Below the pieces are notes generated by a model. That model was not told the origin of the DNA. It was given only the letters and a program-made list of their open reading frames with translations, and searched no databases. A program made the position numbers and the translations under genes. A stretch of 44,796 nt of DNA from the IMG/VR virus record IMGVR_UViG_3300024955_000047, positions 1 through 44,796 of that record; one strand, 5' to 3'. Shown in pieces: positions 25,286 to 32,517 of the stretch. The stretch comes from a virus. Within the stretch, counting starts at the first letter, position 1. Each line of letters begins with the position of its first letter.

Positions 25286-25839
25286 GAGTTCGACCTCCCG
25301 TGATTTGCATGGAATCCATGACGAATCTCTGCCGACTTTCTGACCGCTGCAGCTTCAAACAGAGTTTGATGCGAACCCAGACGCTCCAACGCCCCGCCCT
25401 CGCCTACGTAGGCGACCCATTTTGAGATTCCCTTGTGCCAGGAGACGCCCTTCAGACCGCTTGATGAGTTACGCCCAAGCGCCGCATTGCGCTGATTCAT
25501 GTACGGAGTGGCTTCGCGAAGGTTGTCCAGGCGGTTGTTAAGGCCGTTTCCGTCGATGTGATCAATCATGTCCGCCCAGCGGCCATGGGCTAAGGCGAAT
25601 ACAACCTGATGGACTAGATAATTCTGCCCGCCGATTCGGACCTTTCGGTAGCCGCGCTCTTCGCAGCCGGCTTCCTTTTCTGCGCATTTACTGTTGAACA
25701 CCTTCATTCCGCGCTCAGTCTGGAAATGACTTAACGGCCTGCGATTCCAAACGAGCGATCCTCCCTGCGATGAATACTCGAAGCATTCGCGCAGATATTG
25801 GACTTCAGGGATTGGTCTGATACGCATCTTGTCGGTCAT
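25282..25839 (-). CDS. HNH homing-type endonuclease with AP2-like DNA-binding domain
   Basis: 185 residues. The HNH core lies at about 78-118 (VHQVVFALAHG, DMIDHIDGNGLNNRLDNLRE), and the C-terminal AP2-like domain at about 129-175 (GLKGVSWHKGISKWVAYVGE). This architecture is typical of free-standing homing endonucleases that spread between phages. It sits between tiny early genes with 4-base overlaps on both sides, so it is now part of the operon. Confidence 0.85.
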   Translation of the reverse strand: MTDKMRIRPIPEVQYLRECFEYSSQGGSLVWNRRPLSHFQTERGMKVFNSKCAEKEAGCEERGYRKVRIGGQNYLVHQVVFALAHGRWADMIDHIDGNGLNNRLDNLREATPYMNQRNAALGRNSSSGLKGVSWHKGISKWVAYVGEGGALERLGSHQTLFEAAAVRKSAEIRHGFHANHGRSNS

Positions 25840-26096
25840 GTCCGTTGCTCCAATTTCAGGCCAGACCCGTCACACGGATCGCATTTATCGCTGCTGTAGC
25901 CGTCAGGAGTGAGTCCACCGACCTGCCCTTCCCCGTTGCAGCAATCACAGATCAGCGCAGTTCGGTCTTCAATGATCTCGATCCAGGCCGGAGAGATGAA
26001 GTCCGCAGTAAGCGCATCGCAGTCGCTGTAGAACTCTTTCAAGGCGTGTGCAATGTTCCGCATCGCGATCACTTGGCGAGTGGTCATCGTGGTCAT
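25836..26096 (-). CDS. Small DnaJ-type zinc-finger protein
   Basis: 86 residues. The C-terminal part has CDCCNGEGQVGG and CDPCDGSG, two CxxCxG repeats as in the DnaJ zinc finger. The N-terminal part is helical. Proteins of this kind are frequent in lambdoid early regions and have no settled function. Confidence 0.7.
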   Translation of the reverse strand: MTTMTTRQVIAMRNIAHALKEFYSDCDALTADFISPAWIEIIEDRTALICDCCNGEGQVGGLTPDGYSSDKCDPCDGSGLKLEQRT

Positions 26097-26284
26097 GTCC
26101 GTTGCTCCGCTGCTTCTGCGATCAACGCCAGGCGCTCAAAGCGCTCAGCGGCCTGGCTGGCCAGATTCATACCGTCCGCCTCATCCACCACCGGCATGCA
26201 CACGAAGCGAACGCCGGCTTTTACAAGACCATGGGCCACCTCAAGGGATTGGCGTAGCTGGGCTGGGTTTGCTCGCTTCATCAC
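26093..26284 (-). CDS. DUF1382 family protein
   Basis: 63 residues starting with two Met (26284 or 26281). The sequence KRANPAQLRQSLEVAHGLVK followed by VRFVCMPV matches DUF1382, a small family found only in lambdoid phages next to replication or nin genes. Function unknown. Confidence 0.8.
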   Translation of the reverse strand: MMKRANPAQLRQSLEVAHGLVKAGVRFVCMPVVDEADGMNLASQAAERFERLALIAEAAEQRT

Positions 26285-26499
26285 TTGCGCTCCCGAGAAG
26301 CCAGCATTTCATCGGCAAGGCGATACGCCTGATCGGTGTACTCCTGCGGAGTTCGATAAACCGTCCGAATGCCTTCGCTATTCGTGTAACCCCATTGCGC
26401 ATTGATCAGCAGGCCGTTCAGTGCGTGCATGGCGATCTCATCGCGAAGACGAACCAAGTCTTCAGGCGCAGGGGTAAGCTTTTTCACTGGGGTGCTCAT
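26281..26499 (-). CDS. Hypothetical phage protein
   Basis: 72 residues, MSTPVKKLTPAPEDLVRLRD at the start, mostly helical, with YRLADEMLASRERK at the end. It lies between the P-like gene (1-base overlap) and the DUF1382 gene. No recognised family. Confidence 0.6.
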   Translation of the reverse strand: MSTPVKKLTPAPEDLVRLRDEIAMHALNGLLINAQWGYTNSEGIRTVYRTPQEYTDQAYRLADEMLASRERK

Positions 26500-27224
26500 C
26501 AGAAGCCCTCCTTGCCGCGCGGTGCTTCGCGCTTGATATTCATTTTTGCCAGCAGCAGTTCACGGGCTGACTTGCCGTCGGCCGGGATGCCTTGCTCGAT
26601 GATTTTTGCCTGGACCTGCCGATCGGCCAGCTCGTTGGCGAGTTCAAAGGCCGTCTTCTGGCTGTCGTGGCCGATCCCGGTGAGGATCTTCCCGTCCAGC
26701 GGCTGGCCTTCCTGGGCCCGGCGGATCACCACGGCGTAGTTGTGGTCGAAGCGCTGGCGAAGGCCCCTGTCTTCCTGCTTGGCCCCGCGAAGGTCAAACA
26801 ACCCGGTAGCCTCAGCGGCCAGCTTCACCGCTTCATGGCTGTACGCAGCCATCAGCGCTTCGATCCAGGCGTCAGCAGCGGCTGGCATGCCGAAGTCTTC
26901 CGGGCCAGGCACGCACATAGCGATGAACTCCCCCACGCTCGGCGCGAATGGCTTCTTGAGCTTGCGGCACTTCTGGATACCGAACTCGATCTGCTCCAGG
27001 GTGCGGATACCCTCGTCGGCGAACTCCTTGATCCACTCCGCCTTCGCGGCGTCGAGCGCTTCGGTGGATGGCCACGCCTGGCGCCATGCCGGGAAGATGC
27101 CGCGCAGGCGACGGAACAGGTCGTTCACCACTTCTGCGGTCTGCGGCGTAACAGGGCGCGGATGGGCGTGAATTGACGGCGGCAGGTTGCCCATGGTCGC
27201 CATCAGCTGGTTGACTGGCTTCAT
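26499..27224 (-). CDS. Replication protein P-like helicase loader
   Basis: 241 residues. Resembles lambda P, which brings DnaB helicase to the phage origin bound by O. Motifs seen are VVNDLFRRLRGIFPAWRQAW near residue 32 and FAPSVGEFIAMC near residue 92, common in the P family. It follows the O-like gene with a 4-base overlap, the expected pair. Confidence 0.85.
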   Translation of the reverse strand: MKPVNQLMATMGNLPPSIHAHPRPVTPQTAEVVNDLFRRLRGIFPAWRQAWPSTEALDAAKAEWIKEFADEGIRTLEQIEFGIQKCRKLKKPFAPSVGEFIAMCVPGPEDFGMPAAADAWIEALMAAYSHEAVKLAAEATGLFDLRGAKQEDRGLRQRFDHNYAVVIRRAQEGQPLDGKILTGIGHDSQKTAFELANELADRQVQAKIIEQGIPADGKSARELLLAKMNIKREAPRGKEGF

Positions 27225-27973
27225 GGGCTCACCACAAGGCCTTCGGCCCAGGCATTGCTGTCGAAGTCGGGCTCATTGCTCTGGCGCGGCGTGAACTGCC
27301 TGACGTTCGATGCTGCTGCGCGATTTCGGTCGCTCAGCACCCACTTGACCAGCATCTGCACCCACTCGGCCTGGGTGTTCACCTGGCCGCGCGGCTCGTA
27401 GTGGGCAGTGAATGCGCGGCGCGCCTCTTCGGTGAACAGGTCCAGCGCTACGCCAGAGTGAACCGAGTAGGTTTTCAGCAGCTTGTCGTCAGGATTCCAG
27501 TCAAGGGTCATTTCGCTGGGCATGCGAGGGTCGACAGCTTCCCGCGCAGAGAGAGGGTTTTGATCTTCTCTTCTCTTCTCTTCTTTAGGTAACGCACCGC
27601 TAACGTTCGCAGCGTTACTTTTTACGTTACTCGCCTTGTGGTTTGCCACTCGCTTTGCGGTAAGAAGCCTGTTTTTAGCGGTCTTCCCGTTGTGGCGGTC
27701 GAAGTGTGGGAGGCTGATAACACCGTCGATCTCGATCATCCAAGCAACAGATTTCATGTGTTCGCAGAAACCGATAACGCCAACGAGACGATCAAGTAAC
27801 TTTTTGCTAACGCTCGGAGCGTTACCGTTCTCTGTTTGCTGGTCGAACCAGCCCCACACACGCATCAGCTTGCCGACGACAGCATCAGGGTCGATATCGG
27901 CCAAGTCTGCGATCTGGCAAACCTCGGGCTTGTCCAGGGTGGTGAGTTCGAATTTGATCCAGTCCCCGGCCAT
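27221..27973 (-). CDS. Replication protein O-like / DnaT-domain protein
   Basis: 250 residues. The first 95 residues (MAGDWIKFELTTLDKPEVCQ and on) form the winged-helix-like start of phage O-type replication initiators, and residues about 150-225 a DnaT-like region (DWNPDDKLLKTYSVHSGVAL...QAEWVQMLVKWVLSD). Between them a basic, Ser/Asn-rich linker is coded by DNA that carries palindromes and a pyrimidine tract, a good place for the origin. Confidence 0.82.
   Translation of the reverse strand: MAGDWIKFELTTLDKPEVCQIADLADIDPDAVVGKLMRVWGWFDQQTENGNAPSVSKKLLDRLVGVIGFCEHMKSVAWMIEIDGVISLPHFDRHNGKTAKNRLLTAKRVANHKASNVKSNAANVSGALPKEEKRREDQNPLSAREAVDPRMPSEMTLDWNPDDKLLKTYSVHSGVALDLFTEEARRAFTAHYEPRGQVNTQAEWVQMLVKWVLSDRNRAAASNVRQFTPRQSNEPDFDSNAWAEGLVVSP
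27562..27824. other. Candidate replication origin inside the O-like gene
   Basis: Two 17-base near-palindromes, TAACGTTCGCAGCGTTA (27601-27617) and TAACGCTCGGAGCGTTA (27808-27824; perfect 7-base arms), sit 190 bases apart. CGTTAC or GTAACG also occurs at 27589, 27613, 27625 and 27820, and each palindrome has a TTTTT run beside it. A pyrimidine tract of TTCTC repeats lies at 27565-27585. Lambda has its iterons and AT-rich stretch in the same place within O. Confidence 0.5.
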
Positions 27974-28293
27974 TACGCAGCCTCCTTGGTCTTGGCAGGC
28001 CGGTATGCGTTGAGAGCCCGCAACGCGGTGTGGTGACGACGCTGGGCGTTGTACTCGGCCTTCTTGGCGGCGCGAACACGCTGGAACTGCGCCTCGGTGA
28101 AATCCATCACAGGAAGGAAGGCGTCGTTGTAGGGGTCGAACTTCCCATCAGGTCGGCCATGGGCTCGGAAGTAGGTGTCGTACAGCGAGCGCAATTCAGC
28201 CTTGAGGGCCTTTTTAGTGGTCTGCGCCTGGAACAGCTCAAGGGCTGTCAGGGCTGCGCGCTCGATCAGTTGCTGGTAGGTCATGGGCTTCAT
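27973..28293 (-). CDS. Hypothetical early protein
   Basis: 106 residues, MKPMTYQQLIERAALTALEL at the start, helical and basic. It shares one base with the O-like start (TAATG), so it is translationally coupled to replication. No recognised family. Confidence 0.6.
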   Translation of the reverse strand: MKPMTYQQLIERAALTALELFQAQTTKKALKAELRSLYDTYFRAHGRPDGKFDPYNDAFLPVMDFTEAQFQRVRAAKKAEYNAQRRHHTALRALNAYRPAKTKEAA

Positions 28294-28295
28294 GG

Positions 28296-29084
28296 TCAGA
28301 ACTCCAGGCGCTTGATTTCGGAGAGAAGAGCCCGGCTATGGCGCTGGATGTAGATCTGGCTGAGCTTCTGCTTGCGGGATTCGAAGTCCATGCCCACGTC
28401 GATAAGGGATGCATTGACCCGCTGAAGGTGCTCAATGCAGCGGATCTCGCAGGGAGTGAGGTGGTCGCGGATCGAATCGGTTGGGCTGATGCAGTGCGCC
28501 GCCCGGTACGCCTTGGAAGGCATGCCCAGGGCAATGCGGTTGATCAGGTCGAATTCATTGCTGAAGTGGTAGTGCTTGGTTTCTTTACCGGCGGCGAGGC
28601 GCCCGTGCTTGATGGCGTCAGTTAAGGCCGGGGCCTCAAGGCGAGCCCTCTCCCTTGCCTGCTTCCCTTCGACAAGCTGAATGTGCCCGATGACGACAGC
28701 GTCGAAGGTGCGGATCACGTGCAAGTGGAATCGAGCATTGACCCACATTGCATAGGCGTAGATCAGCTCCTTGACCACGTAAGTCCCGCCGCTGCGCCCC
28801 TCAATAGTCACCACGGGTAAACTACCCGGATTCTGGGTAGTTAATTCATCGAACATTTCCGTGAACGATTCGGTTGCCATGTACTTGCCCGGCTCTTTGG
28901 TGCGCTTGTTCGCGCCATCCGCCACCGCCGCCTTGTGCAGGTCATTCAGGCAATACCGACCTTCAAGGTCTTGCTTGATTTTGACGCCGCCGAGACTAAG
29001 GGCCATTGTCCGCGCCACGTTTTGCGATTGCAGAAAACGTGGCGCGGATTCGTTAGTGTTGACGACTGATTGGGGAATAGGCAT
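28296..29084 (-). CDS. KilA-N domain DNA-binding protein
   Basis: 262 residues from the ATG at 29084 with GGAG 7 bases upstream. A KilA-N domain is visible at about 27-120 (GVKIKQDLEGRYCLNDLHKA, and further YVVKELIYAYAMWVNARFHL, the usual end of the domain). The C-terminal part is helical and unlike known antirepressors. An alternative start at Met27 (29006) would put the 35-bp palindrome at 29011-29045 in its leader; it has no clear ribosome binding site. It is the first gene after a terminator in the leftward operon. Confidence 0.82.
   Translation of the reverse strand: MPIPQSVVNTNESAPRFLQSQNVARTMALSLGGVKIKQDLEGRYCLNDLHKAAVADGANKRTKEPGKYMATESFTEMFDELTTQNPGSLPVVTIEGRSGGTYVVKELIYAYAMWVNARFHLHVIRTFDAVVIGHIQLVEGKQARERARLEAPALTDAIKHGRLAAGKETKHYHFSNEFDLINRIALGMPSKAYRAAHCISPTDSIRDHLTPCEIRCIEHLQRVNASLIDVGMDFESRKQKLSQIYIQRHSRALLSEIKRLEF
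29011..29045. repeat. 35-bp palindromic element in the KilA-N gene (copy 2)
   Basis: CGCGCCACG, a 13-base centre, then GAAAACGTGGCGC. Here the flanking bases extend the palindrome to perfect 14-base arms (29010-29023 with 29034-29047, loop of 10). The outer 9 and 13 bases equal those of copy 1 at 19599-19633. It codes residues near 13-24 of the KilA-N protein and ends 5 bases before an internal ATG. Confidence 0.75.
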
Positions 29085-29119
29085 TATTCGCTCCAGAACT
29101 GATTTGTATGTGCTGCACG

Positions 29120-29148
29120 AAAAGCCACCATTGCCCGGTGGCTTTTTT
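29120..29148. terminator. Terminator between the first leftward genes and KilA-N
   Basis: A 10-bp stem (29120-29129 with 29137-29146, loop of 7) has T-runs on both strands. For the leftward operon it follows three small genes and precedes the replication block, as tR1 does in lambda, so replication genes should depend on antitermination or leak. Confidence 0.85.
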
Positions 29149-29211
29149 GTGCGTCCGATTTACTGCTTGGTTGTTTCACTGGCAGATCCTCAATAGTCCC
29201 TGAGGGGCTAA

Positions 29212-29400
29212 TCAGCCCTTTCGTCCTATGGAAGCGACGTTGCTCCGGCTCTTTGGTGGTCGCGTCATGCGATCCAGCGCCCGGTTCATGATTGTTGCGG
29301 CCATCTCTTCTGGTGTTACCCCGTTGCGTCTGGCCAATAGCTCCAGATCAGCGAGTCCCTGCCAGTCGAGCTGGATTTCCAGCGGTTTTCTTTCAGGCAC
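29212..29400 (-). CDS. Small ribbon-helix-helix-like protein
   Basis: 62 residues with a GTG start at 29400; AGGAGG lies about 5 bases upstream. The sequence PLEIQLDWQGLADLELLARR then TPEEMAATIMNRALDRM has the beta-helix-helix order of Arc/MetJ-type repressors. In the position of a cII or early regulator. Function inferred only. Confidence 0.6.
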   Translation of the reverse strand: MPERKPLEIQLDWQGLADLELLARRNGVTPEEMAATIMNRALDRMTRPPKSRSNVASIGRKG

Positions 29401-29418
29401 AGGGCCTCCTGGGCCACT

Positions 29419-29607
29419 TCAGGCCACGTCAGTTTTCGCGTTAAGCTCTTCCATCATCTGGTTCAGGCCGCGCTCGAGGATTTCCCTGGCGAGTACTGCT
29501 TTCTGTGTGCGCTGAAAACGAGCCATCGCTGTCAGCAGGTCGTCGGCCACCTCGTCGAGACGGACCTTTGTGGGCTTGTCGTGCATGTGGCTTGGGTCGA
29601 AGTGCAT
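29419..29607 (-). CDS. Ribbon-helix-helix DNA-binding protein
   Basis: 62 residues from the ATG at 29607, with AGGAG 7 bases upstream. TKVRLDEVADDLLTAMARFQ followed by RTQKAVLAREILERGLNQMM is a clear ribbon-helix-helix pattern, as in Arc-like and CopG-like regulators. Second gene after cro, so likely an early regulator. Confidence 0.7.
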   Translation of the reverse strand: MHFDPSHMHDKPTKVRLDEVADDLLTAMARFQRTQKAVLAREILERGLNQMMEELNAKTDVA

Positions 29608-29636
29608 TGTTTTGCTCCTTTGAGCATGCAAGGTGA

Positions 29637-29840
29637 TTAGGCGGCTTGGATTTCGGTGTTCTTGGCGGCTTCTTCACGATCAGCCAGCAGCAGCTCAATG
29701 GCTTTGCCGGTTCCGTAGCCGACCATCGTCCCGCTTGCTGCGCGAGAGATCGTGGCCTGGGTGGTGCCGCAGTGTTCAGCCACTTCTGTCTGCGACAGCC
29801 CGAGCTGGAAAAGGCGATTCAACATCTCTTGAACTGTCAT
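29637..29840 (-). CDS. cro: Cro-like repressor
   Basis: 67 residues from the ATG at 29840 (AGGA 8 bases upstream). A helix-turn-helix is seen at about 14-35 (LSQTEVAEHCGTTQATISRA). It is divergent from the cI gene with the operator region between them and is the first gene of the leftward early operon, which defines it as Cro in the lambda plan. The same frame is open upstream to 30281, but that part lies antisense to cI and has no start signal. Confidence 0.85.
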   Translation of the reverse strand: MTVQEMLNRLFQLGLSQTEVAEHCGTTQATISRAASGTMVGYGTGKAIELLLADREEAAKNTEIQAA

Positions 29841-29860
29841 GACTGGAATCCTATGAGGTT

Positions 29861-29913
29861 TTGCATGGTAGATCATACGAATATGCATTACTCCATGCAA
29901 TAGAATTCGCATA
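29861..29913. promoter_or_regulatory. cI/cro operator region
   Basis: Between cro and cI lie an inverted repeat TTGCATGG (29861-29868) / CCATGCAA (29893-29900), the palindrome CATACGAATATG (29874-29885), and a second ATTCGCATA (29904-29912). The ATTCG(T/C)AT motif recurs in the rightward promoter at 31300-31308. The cI side has a TATATT at 29924-29929 without a good -35, so cI may need activation. Confidence 0.6.
29872..29900 (-). promoter_or_regulatory. Leftward early promoter (PR-like)
   Basis: Minus strand: TTGCAT (29900-29895), 17 bases, then TATGAT (29877-29872), about 32 bases before the cro ATG. The motif ATTCG lies right before the -10 box and forms the palindrome CATATTCGTATG across it. 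Confidence 0.8.
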
Positions 29914-29939
29914 CACACATTTGTATATTTTGGTGAGCA

Positions 29940-30596
29940 ATGGATATCGCTGGGCGCCTTCGCGCAAAAATGGCCAATGCCGATCTGAACGAAACCCAGC
30001 TCGGAAAACGGTCTGGAGTTCCTCAGCCGACGATCAACCGAATACTCTCTGGAGAAAGCGCAAGCCCTCGCATGCCCACTATTGCCAAGCTCGCAAAAGC
30101 TCTGAGGGTCTCGCCAGAATGGCTCATGTATGGCACAGGCGAAGAAAAGTTTGACGCTAACGTTGAGTCCGCTACGGGCCCTAATCGCTACTATGAATAT
30201 CCGGAGATCAGTTGGGTGCAGGCAGGAGTCGCGTGCGAAGCAATGGACCTGTTCAATGTTGGAGACTTCGAGGCCATGCACCCATCCGATGCATGGGCAG
30301 GCCCAAATGGATTCTGGCTAAAGGTTCGCGGTCCATCAATGACATCAAGCAACGGAACGAGCTTCAACGAGGGGATGCTCATCCTTGTGGCGCCTGGATG
30401 CGATGTAGAAAATGGCCATTATGTAGTCGCCAAATTAATTGATACCAACGAGGCGACCTTCAAGCAGTTCATATGGGACTCTGGAAAGGCGTACCTGAAG
30501 CCTCTGAACCCAGCATTCCCCACGGTAGAGATAGACGATACCTGGTCTGTAGTTGGTCGAGTGGTCGATGCTAAGTGGCCGCGCTCGGTTCTGTAG
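29940..30596 (+). CDS. cI: cI-type phage repressor with self-cleavage domain
   Basis: 218 residues. An N-terminal helix-turn-helix (about 17-40, NETQLGKRSGVPQPTINRIL) binds operators. The C-terminal S24 peptidase domain carries the Ala95-Gly96 cleavage site (VQAGVA), Ser133 in GPSM and Lys175 in ATFKQF, so the repressor should be cut after RecA activation and the prophage SOS-inducible. Short GGTGA ribosome binding site only 3 bases before the ATG. Confidence 0.92.
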   Translation: MDIAGRLRAKMANADLNETQLGKRSGVPQPTINRILSGESASPRMPTIAKLAKALRVSPEWLMYGTGEEKFDANVESATGPNRYYEYPEISWVQAGVACEAMDLFNVGDFEAMHPSDAWAGPNGFWLKVRGPSMTSSNGTSFNEGMLILVAPGCDVENGHYVVAKLIDTNEATFKQFIWDSGKAYLKPLNPAFPTVEIDDTWSVVGRVVDAKWPRSVL

Positions 30597-30613
30597 CTCG
30601 CACCAAAGCAGTC

Positions 30614-30619
30614 TATAAT
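30614..30619 (+). promoter_or_regulatory. -10 box (TATAAT) before the secreted cargo gene
   Basis: A perfect TATAAT 18 bases after the cI stop, with only a poor -35 (TTCTGT, CTGTAG) at the right distance. It suggests that the next gene has its own lysogen promoter in addition to read-through from cI. Confidence 0.45.
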
Positions 30620-30656
30620 GCGCGCTCTACTACGAATTAATGGTGCGGGCCGCTTG

Positions 30657-31205
30657 ATGAAGAATATCCCTCTGCTGGTCGCCCTCCTTTCACCTGGCGC
30701 AGCGCTGGCTGCCTCTTGCGATATGTCAGAGTTCCATGACATAGACCAGCAATATCTAAAGGCTGCTCCAGCCTGTATCGCCAGTGGCAACTATGCCAGC
30801 TCCGCTTGCTCCCGCATCGGCGAGCTCAACGCCAGATCAAATCAGGCTGCAGTCTCCGTGAAGGCTATGCGCTGCGACGACTCTGGCTATGTTGAAAGTC
30901 CTGACTTGGCGCCATTGAGGCTGCAGGTTATTTCACTGCAGCACGCCCAGGAAGGAAAGGCACGAGACCTTAAGCTGCCAGATAATGGTTCGGAAATCTG
31001 CACCAAGCTCATGGCAGATATCGCGCTCAAGTATGACCTGGTAAACCTTAAGCTGATCCCCAACAAAGCCGACGTTTCGTCCTTCTACCCAATCGTGCCG
31101 TGCTCATACGAGGCAATACGCCCCACAGTCAACGGGAATATCCCAGTGATCGTGCAGGCCCAACTCAATCAGTCTAATAGGCGATATCGAATCTCAATAC
31201 GCTGA
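30657..31205 (+). CDS. Secreted Cys-rich hypothetical protein in the rex position
   Basis: 182 residues from the ATG at 30657. I prefer it to an ATG at 30618, which lies within the TATAAT box. Residues 1-18 are a textbook signal peptide (MKNIPLLVALLSPGAALA), then ASC. The mature protein has six Cys and is probably disulfide-bonded in the periplasm. It is co-directional with cI and ends at a terminator, so it should be made in the lysogen, as lambda rexAB are. No homologous family seen; a role in exclusion of other phages or in host physiology is a guess. Confidence 0.65.
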   Translation: MKNIPLLVALLSPGAALAASCDMSEFHDIDQQYLKAAPACIASGNYASSACSRIGELNARSNQAAVSVKAMRCDDSGYVESPDLAPLRLQVISLQHAQEGKARDLKLPDNGSEICTKLMADIALKYDLVNLKLIPNKADVSSFYPIVPCSYEAIRPTVNGNIPVIVQAQLNQSNRRYRISIR

Positions 31206-31223
31206 TTCATTATTGAGTGACCC

Positions 31224-31250
31224 AGCCCGCCCCGAGCGGGCTTTTTTTTT
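31224..31250 (+). terminator. Terminator of the cI-cargo transcript
   Basis: 7-bp perfect stem (31224-31230 with 31236-31242) followed by nine T. It separates the lysogenic transcript from the rightward early promoter 32 bases further on. Confidence 0.9.
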
Positions 31251-31281
31251 ACGCCCATGAAAAATATTATGCATAAACGTA

Positions 31282-31310
31282 TTGACGTAAATTATGAGGA
31301 TTCGTATAGT
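31282..31310 (+). promoter_or_regulatory. Rightward early promoter (PL-like)
   Basis: TTGACG (31282-31287), 17 bases, TATAGT (31305-31310). ATTCG sits directly before the -10 as in the cro promoter, and the surrounding TATGAGGATTCGTATA is partly symmetric, so CI and Cro probably act here too. No gene begins for 337 bases after it. Confidence 0.82.
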
Positions 31311-31647
31311 CACTCCATCGAGTCCCCCAAGAGGGCCTCGCCGCAACACAGGCAGCGATGCCAGGCAGACGCCGAACGCTCTTTTACAACTTGACGTGAC
31401 CCAACGACGTACCGGCAACCCCGGTGGTGAGAAAGCTAAACCGTCGTCCATGCAGCCTCTGGTAGCTGCCGTACTCCCTCATGTGAGTACGCGAAACCAC
31501 GCTTCCAAACCGGAACAGCATCGAACACGAAATGTGCGACGCCGGTGAGAGACGACTCGGAAGTGTTGCGTGGTGGAGATGAAACACCCACAGATTTACT
31601 GATGCCGCTTCTATGAGGCGGCATTGGAAATCAACGGAGGCAACAAG
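31311..31647 (+). promoter_or_regulatory. Structured early leader with nut-like site
   Basis: No supported gene in this stretch. It holds a boxA-like CGCTCTTTTACA at 31377-31388 (consensus CGCTCTTTA), then a 5-bp stem with 5-base loop at 31411-31425 (ACCGG CAACC CCGGT) with the size of a boxB. Two larger perfect hairpins follow: 31470-31491 (7-bp stem) and 31602-31624 (7-bp stem, 9-base loop). A short frame at 31294-31548 is not convincing as a protein. Confidence 0.55.
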
Positions 31648-31851
31648 ATGCTGACGAAAGAAGACATCCCCCGCTTTCGCGCCGAAGCGAAAAACTTTCG
31701 AGATCACGCCAAGGCGGCGAGAGCTGAAGTGGCGAAGTGCAAGGCTGCTGGCGATTGGGTTGGAAAGCTGAAAGCCGAATGCCGGGTAACTGAATACGTT
31801 CGGGACGCCCAGGCGCGGGACAAATGGATCAAAGAACTGCAGTCAGCATGA
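31648..31851 (+). CDS. Small charged helical protein in the position of N
   Basis: 67 residues from the ATG at 31648, 7 bases after GGAGG. The sequence is Lys/Arg/Ala-rich and should be all helix (IPRFRAEAKNFRDHAKAARA...). It is the first gene after the rightward promoter and leader, where lambda has N. It has no classic arginine-rich motif at its very N-terminus. Antitermination role is a hypothesis from position and charge. Confidence 0.55.
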   Translation: MLTKEDIPRFRAEAKNFRDHAKAARAEVAKCKAAGDWVGKLKAECRVTEYVRDAQARDKWIKELQSA

Positions 31852-31929
31852 TGGACCTTTTCACTGATGCACCTGGTTACCCGGGTGCATTGGGAAAACA
31901 ACCGAACATCCCCGACAAGGAATAACCCC

Positions 31930-32517
31930 ATGCAAGCAAATCAACTGACCACCTACACCCGTGGCGATCTGATGATCAGTAGCCCTGACGAAACGGTTGT
32001 GCTGAAGCTGGCAACCCTGGCCATCGGCGCGGCGCCGGCCATTGCAGCAACCAGCATCCCGGCCATCGGCGAATACTGGCCTGGTGAAGGCGGCGTTAAC
32101 GGCGGACTATTCCCGGGCGGCGACAAGTCCTACTACCTGATCGTGCCGACCGGTAGCGATGCCGAAGCCACCCATGAGTGGGGTGGTTATCGCGAAGAGC
32201 TCAGCGGCGCCAGCAGTGCGTGGGATGGCCAGGCAAACACGGCCGACCTGGTCAGCTCGGACACCTCACACCCTGCCGCCCAGTTCTGCGCAGCCTTCGA
32301 GCGCGACGGTCACAAGGACTTCTACTTGATGGCGCGCCGCGAGGCGTCCTTCCTCGAAATCACCGTGCCGGAGGTGTTCACCCAGGCTTATCACTGGACC
32401 AGCACGCAGCACTCCGCCAACAACGCCTGCCTCATGGACTTTGAAGATGGCTGGCTCAGCAACGTCGTCAAGAGCAACGAGCGGCTCGCGCGCCCTGTCC
32501 GCAGATTCATTCGCTAA
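31930..32517 (+). CDS. DUF1566 domain protein
   Basis: 195 residues from the ATG at 31930. The C-terminal part has the DUF1566 pattern: AQAYHWTSTQHSANNACLMD, FEDGWLSNVVKSNERLARP and VRRF at the end, probably a C-type-lectin-like fold. Such proteins occur in early operons of Pseudomonas prophages without known role. AAGGA precedes the start. No reverse transcriptase lies nearby, so it is not a diversity-generating target here. Confidence 0.75.
   Translation: MQANQLTTYTRGDLMISSPDETVVLKLATLAIGAAPAIAATSIPAIGEYWPGEGGVNGGLFPGGDKSYYLIVPTGSDAEATHEWGGYREELSGASSAWDGQANTADLVSSDTSHPAAQFCAAFERDGHKDFYLMARREASFLEITVPEVFTQAYHWTSTQHSANNACLMDFEDGWLSNVVKSNERLARPVRRFIR

Noticed and set aside
31294-31548. 84-residue frame in the rightward leader
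   Set aside because: Its ATG lies within the promoter spacer, so a transcript from that promoter would not contain it, and the composition looks random.
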